DNA from: Yersinia aleksiciae
GTDB taxonomy: Bacteria; Pseudomonadota; Gammaproteobacteria; Enterobacterales; Enterobacteriaceae
Reading direction: 5' to 3'
NCBI RefSeq assembly: GCF_001047675.1
Contig: NZ_CP011975.1
Coordinates: forward strand, 433,710-497,709
DNA length: 64,000 bases
A model generated the notes under the pieces. That model saw only the letters and a list, made by a program, of their open reading frames with translations, did not search any database and was not told the origin of the DNA. Positions 46,021 through 56,276 of the stretch are shown piece after piece. A program made the position numbers and the translations under genes. Numbering within the stretch: position 1 is the first letter of the stretch; each line of letters starts with the position of its first letter.

Positions 46021-48327
46021 CTACTGCTTCAGCACCCAGATAAAATACTGCCCCTCTTTCTGCTCTGAGCCTTCCAAAATCTTCTCGAATCCGGGGAAAT
46101 GCTGGCCCCAATCAGCAAGACTACGGATGTAGCGCAACCACGGCTCATCATCGCGACCAAAACTCTCCCCCGGCATGACGATCGGAATACCCGGAGGGTA
46201 AGGAATGACCCCGACAGCAGAAATGCGCCCTGCCAACTTATCCAGTGGCAGCAACTCGCAACGCCCAGCCATATGCTCCTGAAAAGCCTGACGAGGTAAA
46301 GTTACCGGAGTGGGTAAATGGCTAAATGCCGCCGCCTGCAACTTATCCATCTCACTGGTTTTCATATAAGCAAACATGGTGTCACACAGCGCTTTTAAGC
46401 CAATATGCCCATATTGTTGCGGATAATTTTTAGCCAGATTGGGTAGGCAAATCGACACTGGCGTATTGCTGTCATAGTGCTGCTTGAATTCCAGTAGCAC
46501 ATTGATTAGTGTGCCCCACTTCCCTTTGGTCACCCCCACCGAAAACAGGCACAACACCATAAAATCAGTGGTTCGCGAAGGCACAATTCCTCGCTGCCCT
46601 AGAAATTCCGTCACCACTGCGGCGGGAATCCCCTTTTCGACCAATTTGCCATCATCCCCCATACCTGGCACCATAATCCCCGCCTTAATGGGATCAAGCA
46701 TGCACCAATCATCTTCTAACGGGTCAAATCCATGCCATGACTCGCCGGGTTTGAGCACCCAGCAGTCGGGATCGGTGGTTAACTGCTCTCTTGACGCTTT
46801 TGCAAAAGGAATCCGCTGACCACTTTTGCTCTCGGTGATCTCTGGCGCATTCCAGGGCTTAAAGAACCACTCACCCTGTTGGGCAAAGGCGTCATGAGCA
46901 CGCGCCAACGCTAAGCGGAAATCGACCGCTTCATCGATAACCTCCTGTGTCAGTGCCTGACCCTGATCCCCCTCCATCATCGCAGCCCCCACTTCATTGG
47001 CGGCAATAATGGCGTAAAGCGGTGAAGTCGTGGATTGCAACATATAGGATTCATTAAAACGTGAGTGCTCGATGGGTTTCTTACCATTTCTCACGTGGAT
47101 ATAAGAAGCTTGAGATAGTGCTGCCAACAATTTATGTGTTGATTGCGTGGCAAAGACAGTCGGCCCCTGCGGATCATGATCAGTGGGCGCGCCCCGCATA
47201 GCGAAGCGATCGCGGTAAAGAGGATTAAAGCGCGCATAGGCATACCACGCCTCATCAAAATGAATCTGATCGACACTTTTAGCCAATAGATCTTGTGCTT
47301 GCTTCGCGTTGTAGCACATGCCGTCATAGGTACAATTGGTGATCACCGCATAGACAGGTTTACTCTCTGAAACCATCGCCTTTAGTGGATTCTGCGCGAT
47401 TCTCTCACTAATGGCGGCTGGCTGAAACTGAGCTTTGGGGATAGGGCCGATAATGCCATAGCGGTTGCGGGTTGGGATAAAAAATACCGGTAATGCCCCA
47501 GTTAGCACCAGCCCCTGCTCAATAGACTTATGGCAATTACGATCACATAACGCGATCTGCTTATCGCCAACTACCGCAGTCATAATGGCACGGTTAGATC
47601 CGGATGTGCCATTGAGCATTGAGTAACTGATATGCGCGCCAAAGATTTGTGCTGCATAGGCCTCGGACTCTTTGATTGGCCCGCTATGGTCAAGTAACGA
47701 ACCCAATGATGCCCGCTCAATTCCTGTATCCGAACGAAATAGGTTTTCGCCGTAGAAATCCAGAAACTCACGCCCTACGGCACTCTTACTGAATGCCACT
47801 CCGCCCTGATGGCCCGGTGCGGCCCAAGAGTACTCAGGGCTATCTTGCGTGTATTGCAACAGGGCTTTGGTAAAGGGGGGTAATAACTGCTGATAATACT
47901 TGCTAATCAATGCATTGGCGCGGGCAGCAATAAACTCGGCGGTATCTTCATGCATCCAGACAAACTCATTGACCAGCTTCATGGTATCTAAGCTCAGGCT
48001 ATCAATACATGAATGCTCCGCCATCAATAACACTGGAATAGATTTATTGCGCCGACGAATATCTTGTAGCAGGGCAAATGCCTGACTGTGGGATTCGTCA
48101 TCATTACCGCCGGAGGTCCAATCAACAAAAATACAGCACAATGAGGAATCCGATGCCACCGTTGCCCTGCCATCTTCAAATGTCGCGGCAGCGATAACAT
48201 TGAAGTTGATATCATCCAACGCAATAATTAGTTCATTCACCGCCCGACCATTGGCAGTATTGAAATCACGAATATTACTGTCGACGACTAAAACGTTACG
48301 CTTTTTGTGGCGACTTAAGTCAATCAT
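46021..48327 (-). CDS. adiA: AdiA, biodegradative arginine decarboxylase
   Basis: 768-residue PLP enzyme of the Orn/Lys/Arg decarboxylase family. Converts arginine to agmatine, consuming a proton, in acid resistance. N-terminal response-regulator-like wing domain (about 1-130), then the PLP core with DYAWAAPGHQGG-type EYSWAAPGHQGG, the Schiff-base lysine K399 in ATQSTHKLL, and HFDEAWY. It resembles E. coli AdiA more than LdcI/CadA or SpeF. The ATG at 48327 follows AAGGACGAATACG. It follows adiC by 75 bases, so both form an operon; adiY is not between them as it is in E. coli. Confidence 0.9.
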   Translation of the reverse strand: MIDLSRHKKRNVLVVDSNIRDFNTANGRAVNELIIALDDINFNVIAAATFEDGRATVASDSSLCCIFVDWTSGGNDDESHSQAFALLQDIRRRNKSIPVLLMAEHSCIDSLSLDTMKLVNEFVWMHEDTAEFIAARANALISKYYQQLLPPFTKALLQYTQDSPEYSWAAPGHQGGVAFSKSAVGREFLDFYGENLFRSDTGIERASLGSLLDHSGPIKESEAYAAQIFGAHISYSMLNGTSGSNRAIMTAVVGDKQIALCDRNCHKSIEQGLVLTGALPVFFIPTRNRYGIIGPIPKAQFQPAAISERIAQNPLKAMVSESKPVYAVITNCTYDGMCYNAKQAQDLLAKSVDQIHFDEAWYAYARFNPLYRDRFAMRGAPTDHDPQGPTVFATQSTHKLLAALSQASYIHVRNGKKPIEHSRFNESYMLQSTTSPLYAIIAANEVGAAMMEGDQGQALTQEVIDEAVDFRLALARAHDAFAQQGEWFFKPWNAPEITESKSGQRIPFAKASREQLTTDPDCWVLKPGESWHGFDPLEDDWCMLDPIKAGIMVPGMGDDGKLVEKGIPAAVVTEFLGQRGIVPSRTTDFMVLCLFSVGVTKGKWGTLINVLLEFKQHYDSNTPVSICLPNLAKNYPQQYGHIGLKALCDTMFAYMKTSEMDKLQAAAFSHLPTPVTLPRQAFQEHMAGRCELLPLDKLAGRISAVGVIPYPPGIPIVMPGESFGRDDEPWLRYIRSLADWGQHFPGFEKILEGSEQKEGQYFIWVLKQ

Positions 48328-48402
48328 CGTATTCGTCCTTATTCGCTATGATTTATCGCATAGCAACAATGAGGCCCAATCAACTCGCGAGTAGGCCCGT
48401 GA

Positions 48403-49737
48403 TTACTGAGCATTCTTAGCTGGAGAATCAAGTGGAAATGGACTTTTATGGGTACGGTTATAATTGAATGTGTATAGGGCCGTGATAACCATAAGAGTTA
48501 CAAATGACCACATCACCTCTTTCGCCCCCGAACCGACGACAGCCCAAATACAATAGACAAAAGCGATCAGTGTAATTCCAATATAAGTGTTGGCTCTTGA
48601 CCCTAAATGACCATGGCCCACCAGCAGTAACGCGGCACAGGTATACAAATAGGGAACCAGCGTAAAAATAACAGAGACAGAAGAGACTAAGCCAAACTCT
48701 TTAGCCGCATTGGGCGAGATACTGCTGATTTGGAATATCGTCATCAGAACCCCCAGGATCAGCAGACCCGCGACAGGTGTTCCGGACTTATTAACCCTCC
48801 CAAATATCGGCGGAAATAATCCATCATCAGCGGCCGCTTTGGCCGTTTGCCCAGCAACCAATGTCCAGCCCCCTAGTGAGCCCAAACAGCCTAGTGCCGC
48901 ACAGAGTGAGACGATAGCGCCAGCGGTGTCCCCTAGGGCTAGACGTGCTGCATCACCAAAAGGCGATGCTGATACACGTAACTCCGCATTTGGAATCATG
49001 CCCATGATGGCGCTACTGGAAAGGACGTAGCAGACGGCTGCAATCAACACGCCCCCCACAGTGGCTATCGGCACATTACGCTTAGGATTTTTCACTACAC
49101 CGGCAGCCACCGAGGCCGTTTCTACCCCAATAAATGACCATAATGTGACATTTAGGGTACTTTGAATTGCGCCCAAGGTGCCTAAGCCGCTGACATTCCA
49201 CGCGGCCATATAAATTTCGCCTTTGAACCAGAACCAGCCAAATAGTGCGATACCTACAATAGGTATCAGTGCTAGCGACGTGGCAACCGCTTGTACTCGG
49301 GTAATCATTTTAGGCCCAACAATATTTAGCCCAACAAATATCCAGAGAACCACAATGCAGGTAATGGTTAATACCATTGGCTCTTTCAAGATTGGGAAAA
49401 AATAGCTGAGATAACCGACACCAATGACGACCATAGCAATATTACCAATCCAACATGCCAACCAATAAAGCACATTTGTTTGATAACCTAGAAATGGGCC
49501 AAATGCTCGCCGCGCATAAGCGTAGGAGCCTCCAGGACTATCATCCAAAGATGACATCTTGGCATAAACCATTGAAAGTGCTAATGCGCCAATAATTGTC
49601 ACCAGCCACCCCCAGATAGCGATTCCCCCTGTCGATGCTAAACTGGCTGGTAATAAAAATACGCCGGACCCCATTATATTCCCTGCAACCATAAGGGTTA
49701 CGGGAATAAGCCCGACCTTTTGATCATCTGTAGACAT
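48403..49737 (-). CDS. adiC: AdiC, arginine:agmatine antiporter
   Basis: 444-residue APC-superfamily antiporter that swaps external arginine for internal agmatine, the transport half of arginine-dependent acid resistance. Nearly identical to E. coli Adi[94 protein letters not shown] (the Trp and Phe gates). Twelve membrane segments. The start follows GTAAGGATTACCT. First gene of the operon with adiA downstream; the region before it is AT-rich and holds the promoter. Confidence 0.96.
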   Translation of the reverse strand: MSTDDQKVGLIPVTLMVAGNIMGSGVFLLPASLASTGGIAIWGWLVTIIGALALSMVYAKMSSLDDSPGGSYAYARRAFGPFLGYQTNVLYWLACWIGNIAMVVIGVGYLSYFFPILKEPMVLTITCIVVLWIFVGLNIVGPKMITRVQAVATSLALIPIVGIALFGWFWFKGEIYMAAWNVSGLGTLGAIQSTLNVTLWSFIGVETASVAAGVVKNPKRNVPIATVGGVLIAAVCYVLSSSAIMGMIPNAELRVSASPFGDAARLALGDTAGAIVSLCAALGCLGSLGGWTLVAGQTAKAAADDGLFPPIFGRVNKSGTPVAGLLILGVLMTIFQISSISPNAAKEFGLVSSVSVIFTLVPYLYTCAALLLVGHGHLGSRANTYIGITLIAFVYCIWAVVGSGAKEVMWSFVTLMVITALYTFNYNRTHKSPFPLDSPAKNAQ

Positions 49738-49967
49738 AGGTAATCCTTACAAACGCCTATAAAAATAATAGAAATGACAATGAATATTTGGTGCACCTAT
49801 AAAGGTAGCTGATATAAACAATAAATAAAGAAATCTCAGAATATAAATAATTATATTTATATCATGCGAGCCATTTAATTCCCCACTGAATAATTAATTA
49901 CATATATTATTTAATAAATAGTTTAAGTTCTGTATTAGTGAATAATACATATAGTAGGTATATATAT
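49738..49967. other. AT-rich promoter region of the adiC-adiA operon
   Basis: 230 bases of very AT-rich DNA between adiC and the PhnD-like gene, which is transcribed toward it. AT-rich regions here often bind H-NS (inference). No specific site assigned. Confidence 0.4.
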
Positions 49968-50762
49968 TTAAAGTGTGATTACACCTGCTGCAAAAGCGGT
50001 TGCTTGCATCTGCTTAATGACGTTATAAGCCGACCAAGGCAGTACGTTAAATGCTCTGATCAATAACTTATCCTTGGCGGTCGCGGCCTCAGGTGCATTA
50101 ACCGTATCAGTGATAGCCTGCCGTATCCGGGCTAGTTGTTCTTTGGATGTCGATAATGAGGTAATCAGTGGCAACCCCGGGGCGGCTTCTGTTTGCGCTA
50201 TAATCTTTAATCCGGCAACCATTGATGGATCCGCGCGTTGTAATAACGCAAAGCTTACACAATCTATCGCGGCAATATCTGCCTGCTGCCGTCGAATCAT
50301 GTCAATTGATTGGTAATGGCTTCCAGAGGCTAAACCATGAGAAAAAAAACGCCCATTCACGGCCAGTGGCGTAATTAAAGCCCGTAAAGCATTGTACCCG
50401 GACTGAGAATCGATGCTGTTATACGCCACTCGCCTGTGCCTAAAATCAGCCAGTGTTTGCCCATCATCATTGGCTCGAACCACAACTAAACTGCGGTAAT
50501 ACTCTGCTGAGCAATAGGGTGATTGATAGCTGAATACCCCAACCAACTGCACCTGCTGCTGCAATAAATTCACCAGAGGGAAACCACATGTCTGGCTTAA
50601 AAGCAGATTTGGATCACGCCAGTGTTGCAGTAAATCCGATGGACACACTAATTGCTGATTTACCGCAGTGACACCATGGCGGTGTAATTGCTGCAATAAT
50701 AGTCGCCCAAAAGGCAGGACATCTTGCGGCTGGACACCGTACATCGGGAGTGAAATCAGCAT
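49968..50762 (-). CDS. PhnD-like substrate-binding-domain protein without signal peptide
   Basis: 264 residues, type-II periplasmic-binding fold of the PhnD/SsuA group: SQTCGFPLVNLLQQQVQLVGVFSY, YYRSLVVVRANDDGQTLADFRHRRVAYNS, SQSGYNALRAL and YQSIDMIRRQQADIAAID are characteristic. Unlike the usual binding proteins it has no Sec signal; the start MLISLPMYGVQ is directly in the fold. It is 35 bases after yehW on the same strand, so it is probably the last gene of the osmoprotectant operon. A cytoplasmic ligand sensor or a mis-annotated start is possible; function unknown. Confidence 0.7.
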   Translation of the reverse strand: MLISLPMYGVQPQDVLPFGRLLLQQLHRHGVTAVNQQLVCPSDLLQHWRDPNLLLSQTCGFPLVNLLQQQVQLVGVFSYQSPYCSAEYYRSLVVVRANDDGQTLADFRHRRVAYNSIDSQSGYNALRALITPLAVNGRFFSHGLASGSHYQSIDMIRRQQADIAAIDCVSFALLQRADPSMVAGLKIIAQTEAAPGLPLITSLSTSKEQLARIRQAITDTVNAPEAATAKDKLLIRAFNVLPWSAYNVIKQMQATAFAAGVITL

Positions 50763-50797
50763 AGGTTCCTACTGTTCATGAGAACAACAAAAAATAG

Positions 50798-51628
50798 TCA
50801 GCCGTGCTTCTCTACGGGAAGCGTTTGTAATTCGCGCCAGCGTGACAGCCGCCGACTCAAACGTGAAAAAACCATATCTGTAATTATCGCCAAGAGTGCG
50901 ACAACAACCGCCCCCTGAATAACGTAGGCGGTATTAAAGCCACTTAGGCCAATAATGATGGGAGAACCCAGCGTTTTCGTCCCGACGGTCGAAGCAATAG
51001 CGGCAGTACCAATATTGATAATGACCGATGTTCGAATACCCGCCACAATCACAGGTGCGGCTAGAGGCAATTCAACTCGCCACAAAATCTGCTGAGTACT
51101 CATTCCCACCCCTTGCGCCACCTCGCGGATACCTCGCGAAACAGACTCAATACCGGTGATCGTCCCTTGTAAAATGGGCAATAGGCCATATAGCACTAAT
51201 GCGATAATGGCGGGTTTCTCACTAAACCCCATCACAGGTACTGCAATGGCAAGTACGGCGACCGGTGGAAAAGTCTGCCCCATCGCGACAACAGTCTCTA
51301 CCACAGAACGAAACTCTTTCCCTGCTGGACGAGTCACTGCGATACCCGCACTAACGCCAATAACAACCGCGATAATGCTTGAAACGACTACCAGCATGAC
51401 GTGAGCCACAACAAGGGACCAGAAGGTATCTTGTAGATAAATTGGCCTATCGAGGTCAGGAAATAAAGCGGCAAAAAAACCGTGCAGGGAGGTCATGCCA
51501 AAAACCAAACCCGCTAACAAAAGTACCGCCCAACAGAGCGGGTCTTTTAACCAACTCAGTAGCTGAAATGATTCGCGCTTAGCGGTTGCGTTCTTAATAT
51601 CACTGGCTTTGGCTGCCCCAAATTTCAC
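50798..51628 (-). CDS. yehW: YehW, osmoprotectant ABC-transporter permease
   Basis: 276-residue permease of the ProW/OpuC type, about six membrane segments with the EAA loop at [38 protein letters not shown]. Compared with E. coli YehW (243) it has a longer N-terminal tail. It overlaps yehX by four bases at its start, ATGA-type. With yehX, yehY and yehZ it makes one importer for glycine betaine or similar compounds; YehZ (OsmF) is stress-induced in E. coli. Confidence 0.88.
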   Translation of the reverse strand: MKFGAAKASDIKNATAKRESFQLLSWLKDPLCWAVLLLAGLVFGMTSLHGFFAALFPDLDRPIYLQDTFWSLVVAHVMLVVVSSIIAVVIGVSAGIAVTRPAGKEFRSVVETVVAMGQTFPPVAVLAIAVPVMGFSEKPAIIALVLYGLLPILQGTITGIESVSRGIREVAQGVGMSTQQILWRVELPLAAPVIVAGIRTSVIINIGTAAIASTVGTKTLGSPIIIGLSGFNTAYVIQGAVVVALLAIITDMVFSRLSRRLSRWRELQTLPVEKHG

Positions 51629-52563
51629 ACGCCCCCCTTATCTGCTACCAAATCAGCAAAATAAAGCACACCCAATGGCTGCCCATGCTCATCGGTAACA
51701 GGCAATTTATCCGTCTGACGTGACACAAATAGGGAAAGCGCTTCACGCAGACTGGTTGTACCGAGTATCGGTAATCCAGTCTGCGTTTCACCACGCCTGA
51801 CTCGTTGTTCTGCCCAGCCAAGTGAGAGCAACTTAATTCCGAGATCACTACGACCAAAGAAATCACGGACAAAATCATTGGCGGGTTGGGTCAACATTTC
51901 AAGTGGTGTTCCTTGCTGGATAACTCTCCCTTCATCCATCAGGACTATGCGGTCAGCCAAGCTAAGTGCTTCATCAATATCATGGGTAACCAGCACGATA
52001 GTTCGCCCTGATAATTGGTGGATACGGGTAATTTCGAACTGTAATGCTGAGCGTGTCACGGGATCTAATGCGCCAAATGGTTCATCCATCAATAATACTT
52101 CCGGGTCAGCGGCCAAGGCTCGAGCAACACCGACTCGCTGCTGTTGCCCACCGGAGAGTTGATGGGGATAGCGATGGATAAATTGTTCTGGATCCAGATG
52201 CAATAATTCAAGTAACTCGATAACCCGTTGGCGGATACGATCCTGTGGCCATTTGAGTAACTGCGGCACGGTGGCAATATTGCGTTCCACAGTCCAATGA
52301 GGAAATAAACCTATCGATTGAATGGCATACCCCATCCGCCGCCGCAAATCTTCCGGCTTATATTTGCGGATCTCTTCATCGGCAAAATGGATCTCCCCTT
52401 CGTCGTGCTCAATCAGTCGGTTAATCATCTTCAGCGTAGTCGACTTACCGGAGCCAGAAGTCCCAATCAGTACGGTGAACTCCCCCTTGGCAATCTGCAA
52501 CGTCAGGTTGTCTACCGCCCGTTTGCCAGCAAAAGATTTGCTTACCTGATGGAAATGAATCAT
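51625..52563 (-). CDS. yehX: YehX, osmoprotectant ABC-transporter ATPase
   Basis: 312-residue ATPase. Walker [10 protein letters not shown], signature LSGGQQQR, Walker [14 protein letters not shown], switch His in [10 protein letters not shown]-terminal extension with one CBS-like half ([37 protein letters not shown]), usual in OpuC ATPases that respond to ionic strength. Overlaps both neighbours by four bases. Confidence 0.92.
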   Translation of the reverse strand: MIHFHQVSKSFAGKRAVDNLTLQIAKGEFTVLIGTSGSGKSTTLKMINRLIEHDEGEIHFADEEIRKYKPEDLRRRMGYAIQSIGLFPHWTVERNIATVPQLLKWPQDRIRQRVIELLELLHLDPEQFIHRYPHQLSGGQQQRVGVARALAADPEVLLMDEPFGALDPVTRSALQFEITRIHQLSGRTIVLVTHDIDEALSLADRIVLMDEGRVIQQGTPLEMLTQPANDFVRDFFGRSDLGIKLLSLGWAEQRVRRGETQTGLPILGTTSLREALSLFVSRQTDKLPVTDEHGQPLGVLYFADLVADKGGV

Positions 52564-53714
52564 CGATTTGAAGTATCCATAAAAATAACGATGAATTTAA
52601 ACAGTGAGTCAACCATGACTGCCATCACTATCACCGGTATCACGCCCAGTAGCACTAAGTCCAATGCACTACTCAGCAAGCCTTGAAACATAATCGCCCC
52701 TAACCCGCCGGCACCGATTAATGCAGCCACGACAGCCAGCCCTACCGTTTGCACTGCAATAATTCGAATACCGGACAAAATAAGGGGCATCGCAATGGGT
52801 ATTTGTACCCAAAAGAATAGCTGGCTGCGGGTCATACCCATACCTTGGGCTGATTCCACCACACTGTCAGGAACAGACTCTAGCCCCGCAACCACACTAC
52901 GCACTAAGGGTAACAACGCATAAAGCACCAGTGCGACAATCGCCGGTGCCAGACCTATACCACTAACGCCGTGCTCTGCTAACCATGGGATAGCCGCTGC
53001 CAGCCCTGCCAAAGGTGCAATGAGCAAGCCAAACAAAGCAATTGATGGGATGGTTTGGATAATGTTCAACGTTGAAAAAATAGTGCTTTGAAAGCGGCGA
53101 GAACGGAAACAGAGTAAGCCAAGAGGGATACCAATAAGCACGGCGGGGACTACCGTAGCCAATAGAATTTGAAGGTGTTGCCAAAGAGCATCATCAAATA
53201 CATCTTGCCGATTAACGTACTCTTTCATTAATGACAACTGATCAAGTTGCCCTGTTGCCAGCAATATCGCTACCGGCAAAACCAGCAAGATATTTGCCAA
53301 ACTGCGCCAAACGGGATTTACAATGGCGCGGGACAAGCTATCCACTGCAATCAATATGCATAACCCACTCATTAGCCAAAACCCACCCCCAAGTGAGGTA
53401 CGAGCGAGACTCTCTTCCCCCCCTGTAAGTTGTGTGGCTGTTCTCCCTGCCAGTAACAACAGACCAAACAGCAGCACCTCGGCAAATAAGACGGTTGACC
53501 AATGCAGCACAATATTTTGTTTAAAAAAAGCAAAAGCAAACAGCAGCAGTATTGGCGCTAACAGCCACCAAACCACTCCTGTTATCAACGGCATTAGCGA
53601 GATCCCCTGCCCGGAAATCAGCCTATTTGGTGCATGACTGACAAAAGAAAGCCCCACCCCAGATAAAACCAGCAAAATAACCAGTGCTAGTAGGACTCGG
53701 TTTTTAACAGCCAT
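52560..53714 (-). CDS. yehY: YehY, osmoprotectant ABC-transporter permease (large)
   Basis: 384-residue permease, 385 in E. coli YehY. The C-terminal half is the ProW/OpuC membrane core with the EAA loop SVVESAQGMGMTRSQLFFWVQIPIAMPLILSGIRIIAV; the N-terminal half has four extra membrane segments, as in YehY. Start after GGAGATGGATTTTT. Second gene of yehZYXW. Confidence 0.9.
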   Translation of the reverse strand: MAVKNRVLLALVILLVLSGVGLSFVSHAPNRLISGQGISLMPLITGVVWWLLAPILLLFAFAFFKQNIVLHWSTVLFAEVLLFGLLLLAGRTATQLTGGEESLARTSLGGGFWLMSGLCILIAVDSLSRAIVNPVWRSLANILLVLPVAILLATGQLDQLSLMKEYVNRQDVFDDALWQHLQILLATVVPAVLIGIPLGLLCFRSRRFQSTIFSTLNIIQTIPSIALFGLLIAPLAGLAAAIPWLAEHGVSGIGLAPAIVALVLYALLPLVRSVVAGLESVPDSVVESAQGMGMTRSQLFFWVQIPIAMPLILSGIRIIAVQTVGLAVVAALIGAGGLGAIMFQGLLSSALDLVLLGVIPVIVMAVMVDSLFKFIVIFMDTSNR

Positions 53715-53820
53715 AAAAATCCATCTCCATGACAGGTAATCTCTATCGCAATAACGGATTACCTGTGTATTTGATGGCGCTAAAAACAGCTAGCTATAGC
53801 ACCATCTCTCACACACGCAG

Positions 53821-54753
53821 TTATCCTTTAATAAAGCCTTTTTCTTTCAGGTAATTGGCTGCCACTTTCTTCGCATCCTGACCTTCAACTGCGATACGCG
53901 CATTCAATTTTTGTAACGTCGGGCCATCGAGAGTGGCAAATACCGGGTTGAGTAACGCAGGTATCGTCGGATATTCTTTCAGTGTGGCCTCACGAATAAT
54001 CGGTGTTGGCGCGTATATAGGTTGTACACCTTTAGGATCTTCCAGGGTTTGTAACCCCAAGGCAGCGACTGGGCCATCTGTACCATAAGCCATGGCAGCA
54101 TTAACGCCAGAAGTTTGCTCAGCGGCGGCTTTAATCGTCACTGCTGTATCGCCACCCGCCAGTGATAACAGTTGGTCTTGATTCAATTTAAAACCATAGG
54201 CTTGTTGGAAAGCAGGTAAGGCATCAGGGCGTTCAATAAACTCGGCAGAGGCAGCTAATTTAAATTTCCCTCCAGCATTAATCCATTTACCCAGATCATC
54301 CAACGTTTTCAAATTATTCGCTTGGGCTAAATCCTGACGCACTGCAATGGTCCAAGTATTATTCGCTGGAGCAGGCGAGAGCCATACCAACTTATTTTTC
54401 TCATAATCCAGCGCTTTTACTTTTTCATAGCCCGCCTTGCTATCCTTCCAGGCAGGATCTTTTTCATCCGAGAAGAAAAAAGCACCATTACCGGTATATT
54501 CAGGGTAAATATCAATCTCACCCGCAGTGATTGCACCGCGCACCACTTTGGTTGTACCCAATTGTGATTTATTGGTGGTTTTTATCCCATTAGCATCCAA
54601 AACCTGCACAATAATATTGCCCAACAAGGAGCCTTCAGTATCAATTTTTGAGCCAACACGAACCGTGTCTGCCGCGTGAGATACGCCACTTAATGCCACC
54701 ACCATCACTGCAAGCAGCGCAAAAATCCCGCTACGGGGTAGGGTCTTTGCCAT
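53821..54753 (-). CDS. osmF: YehZ (OsmF), osmoprotectant-binding protein
   Basis: 310-residue periplasmic binding protein, signal peptide to about residue 28 (LAVMVVALSGVSHAAD). OpuAC/OsmF-type domain: VRVGSKIDTEGSLLGNIIVQVLDANGIKT, GEIDIYPEYTGNGAFFF, APANNTWTIAVRQDLA. First gene of the yehZYXW operon; in E. coli it is RpoS-dependent and osmotically induced. AGAGGTAAAC precedes the ATG. Confidence 0.93.
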   Translation of the reverse strand: MAKTLPRSGIFALLAVMVVALSGVSHAADTVRVGSKIDTEGSLLGNIIVQVLDANGIKTTNKSQLGTTKVVRGAITAGEIDIYPEYTGNGAFFFSDEKDPAWKDSKAGYEKVKALDYEKNKLVWLSPAPANNTWTIAVRQDLAQANNLKTLDDLGKWINAGGKFKLAASAEFIERPDALPAFQQAYGFKLNQDQLLSLAGGDTAVTIKAAAEQTSGVNAAMAYGTDGPVAALGLQTLEDPKGVQPIYAPTPIIREATLKEYPTIPALLNPVFATLDGPTLQKLNARIAVEGQDAKKVAANYLKEKGFIKG

Positions 54754-55100
54754 GTTTACCTCTATATGCGCAAGGGTTAGTAAGAGTTCAAACGTGAATA
54801 TCTAAAGAACATGGACATCTGAAAATATGGGGATCAGTTGCCGTTAACAAATCAGTAACCATATTAGATTTAGTCTAAAACAAGCCAAATAACCAATTGA
54901 TATTAAATATATTATTAGTGAAAGATTGGCCTGATTACCTCATCTCCTTTATATATAACAGTATGATTACTAAGTATTTAAGCAGTGTTACCTTACTCAG
55001 GAACTTGATTAAGATTACATTAATGACTGTATATAACAACAGTTAATTTCAAGTAACGGAAGAGATTAAAAAATTTTGCGGTCAGAATTAGCATCTCTCT
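54754..55100. other. intergenic region upstream of osmF
   Basis: 347 bases of AT-rich DNA holding the osmF promoter and the end of the desaturase unit. I saw no clear terminator, site or small gene. Confidence 0.4.
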
Positions 55101-56177
55101 TTAAGTTGATGAGCGACTTTCAATTGACGGGGAACTATGACCGCTACATTCAATCACGCCATATCGTTCCTGCTCTATCAAAGTTTTATTCTCGCTATCG
55201 TAGAATGGATGTATTTCTATTTCCAACGCAGTAAAAGCATAAGCCTCAAGCCATTGATTATAGCCATGCACGACAAACTGCTCACTGCGATGCTGGTATT
55301 CAATACGATTTTCCAGATAAATCTGTCGTAACCCGTACCAAGGTAAGGAGGGTAAATCATGATGAACCAGATGGTAATTGAGGTTAAGAAATAGTAGACG
55401 CCATGGCCATGCTGCTTCATTTAACGTTGAACGCGCTGCACTATTATCAACAGCGCGGTGTTCAAAAAAAGATCTTATTTTTGTCAGGCTAAGTGCCGGA
55501 TAGCCAATCACCAGAAGATAAAACAAGGGGGAAATGCCATAACTTGCTATCCAGTGAAGCAATCCGATAAGTAACCCCAAATGAACCAACCACATCGCCA
55601 TGGCCTGACGGTCTCCAGCAAGAAAAGCACGGGCGGCACTGCTGATTGTATCAATGATATCCAGCGCAGGACCCAGAACCAGTCTTCCTAGAAAAGTATT
55701 ACTGGCGCGTACGACCCTTTTGAAGGATGGGGAGAGGTATTTCCACTGTTCTGCCGCATAGTAATAGCTCTCGGGATCTTTCTCCGGATGGGTCAGATTT
55801 TCATCACAATGATGCTGAATATGCGAGTCACGATAGAGCCCATACGGATACCATACTGCAAGTGGTAAAGTCCCCAGTAGCTGATTAACCCACCGCCAAC
55901 GAGTTGGATGCCCGTGAATTAACTCATGCTGTAGCGACATGTACCAAGTGCTCAACAAAATTAGCAGTACGCTGCCCATCAAGACACCCATTTGCTGCCA
56001 GTAAATAACAGTGGCAAACCAACCTGTGTAAATGACACCAATCAGTATCCAGGTAGGCAATTCCAATCGCCATAACCAAGAGCGTGACAGCTGCTTTACT
56101 CGTGCCTGCTGTTGCTCACTAAGGTAGTGAGCAACACTTACAGGGCGGTTATCACTTTGGGTGTTAGCAGTCGGCAT
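55101..56177 (-). CDS. membrane fatty-acid desaturase (FA_desaturase family)
   Basis: 358-residue integral membrane protein. Three His boxes bind the diiron centre: HELIHGH (84-90), HIQHH (119-123) and NYHLVHHDLP near residue 265. Four to six membrane segments flank them. The family includes acyl-lipid desaturases, and also alkane, beta-carotene and hydroxylase enzymes, so the substrate is not certain. It may alter membrane fluidity. Start ATG 56177, ribosome-binding site weak. Single gene. Confidence 0.82.
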   Translation of the reverse strand: MPTANTQSDNRPVSVAHYLSEQQQARVKQLSRSWLWRLELPTWILIGVIYTGWFATVIYWQQMGVLMGSVLLILLSTWYMSLQHELIHGHPTRWRWVNQLLGTLPLAVWYPYGLYRDSHIQHHCDENLTHPEKDPESYYYAAEQWKYLSPSFKRVVRASNTFLGRLVLGPALDIIDTISSAARAFLAGDRQAMAMWLVHLGLLIGLLHWIASYGISPLFYLLVIGYPALSLTKIRSFFEHRAVDNSAARSTLNEAAWPWRLLFLNLNYHLVHHDLPSLPWYGLRQIYLENRIEYQHRSEQFVVHGYNQWLEAYAFTALEIEIHPFYDSENKTLIEQERYGVIECSGHSSPSIESRSST

Positions 56178-56276
56178 ATCAAAAGCTCATACAAGGCATA
56201 ATTAGCGCCAGTATCAGTTGAATAGTCCCCACTGCTAACTAACTTAAAACACTATGTATAGCTAAAATATTTCTAT

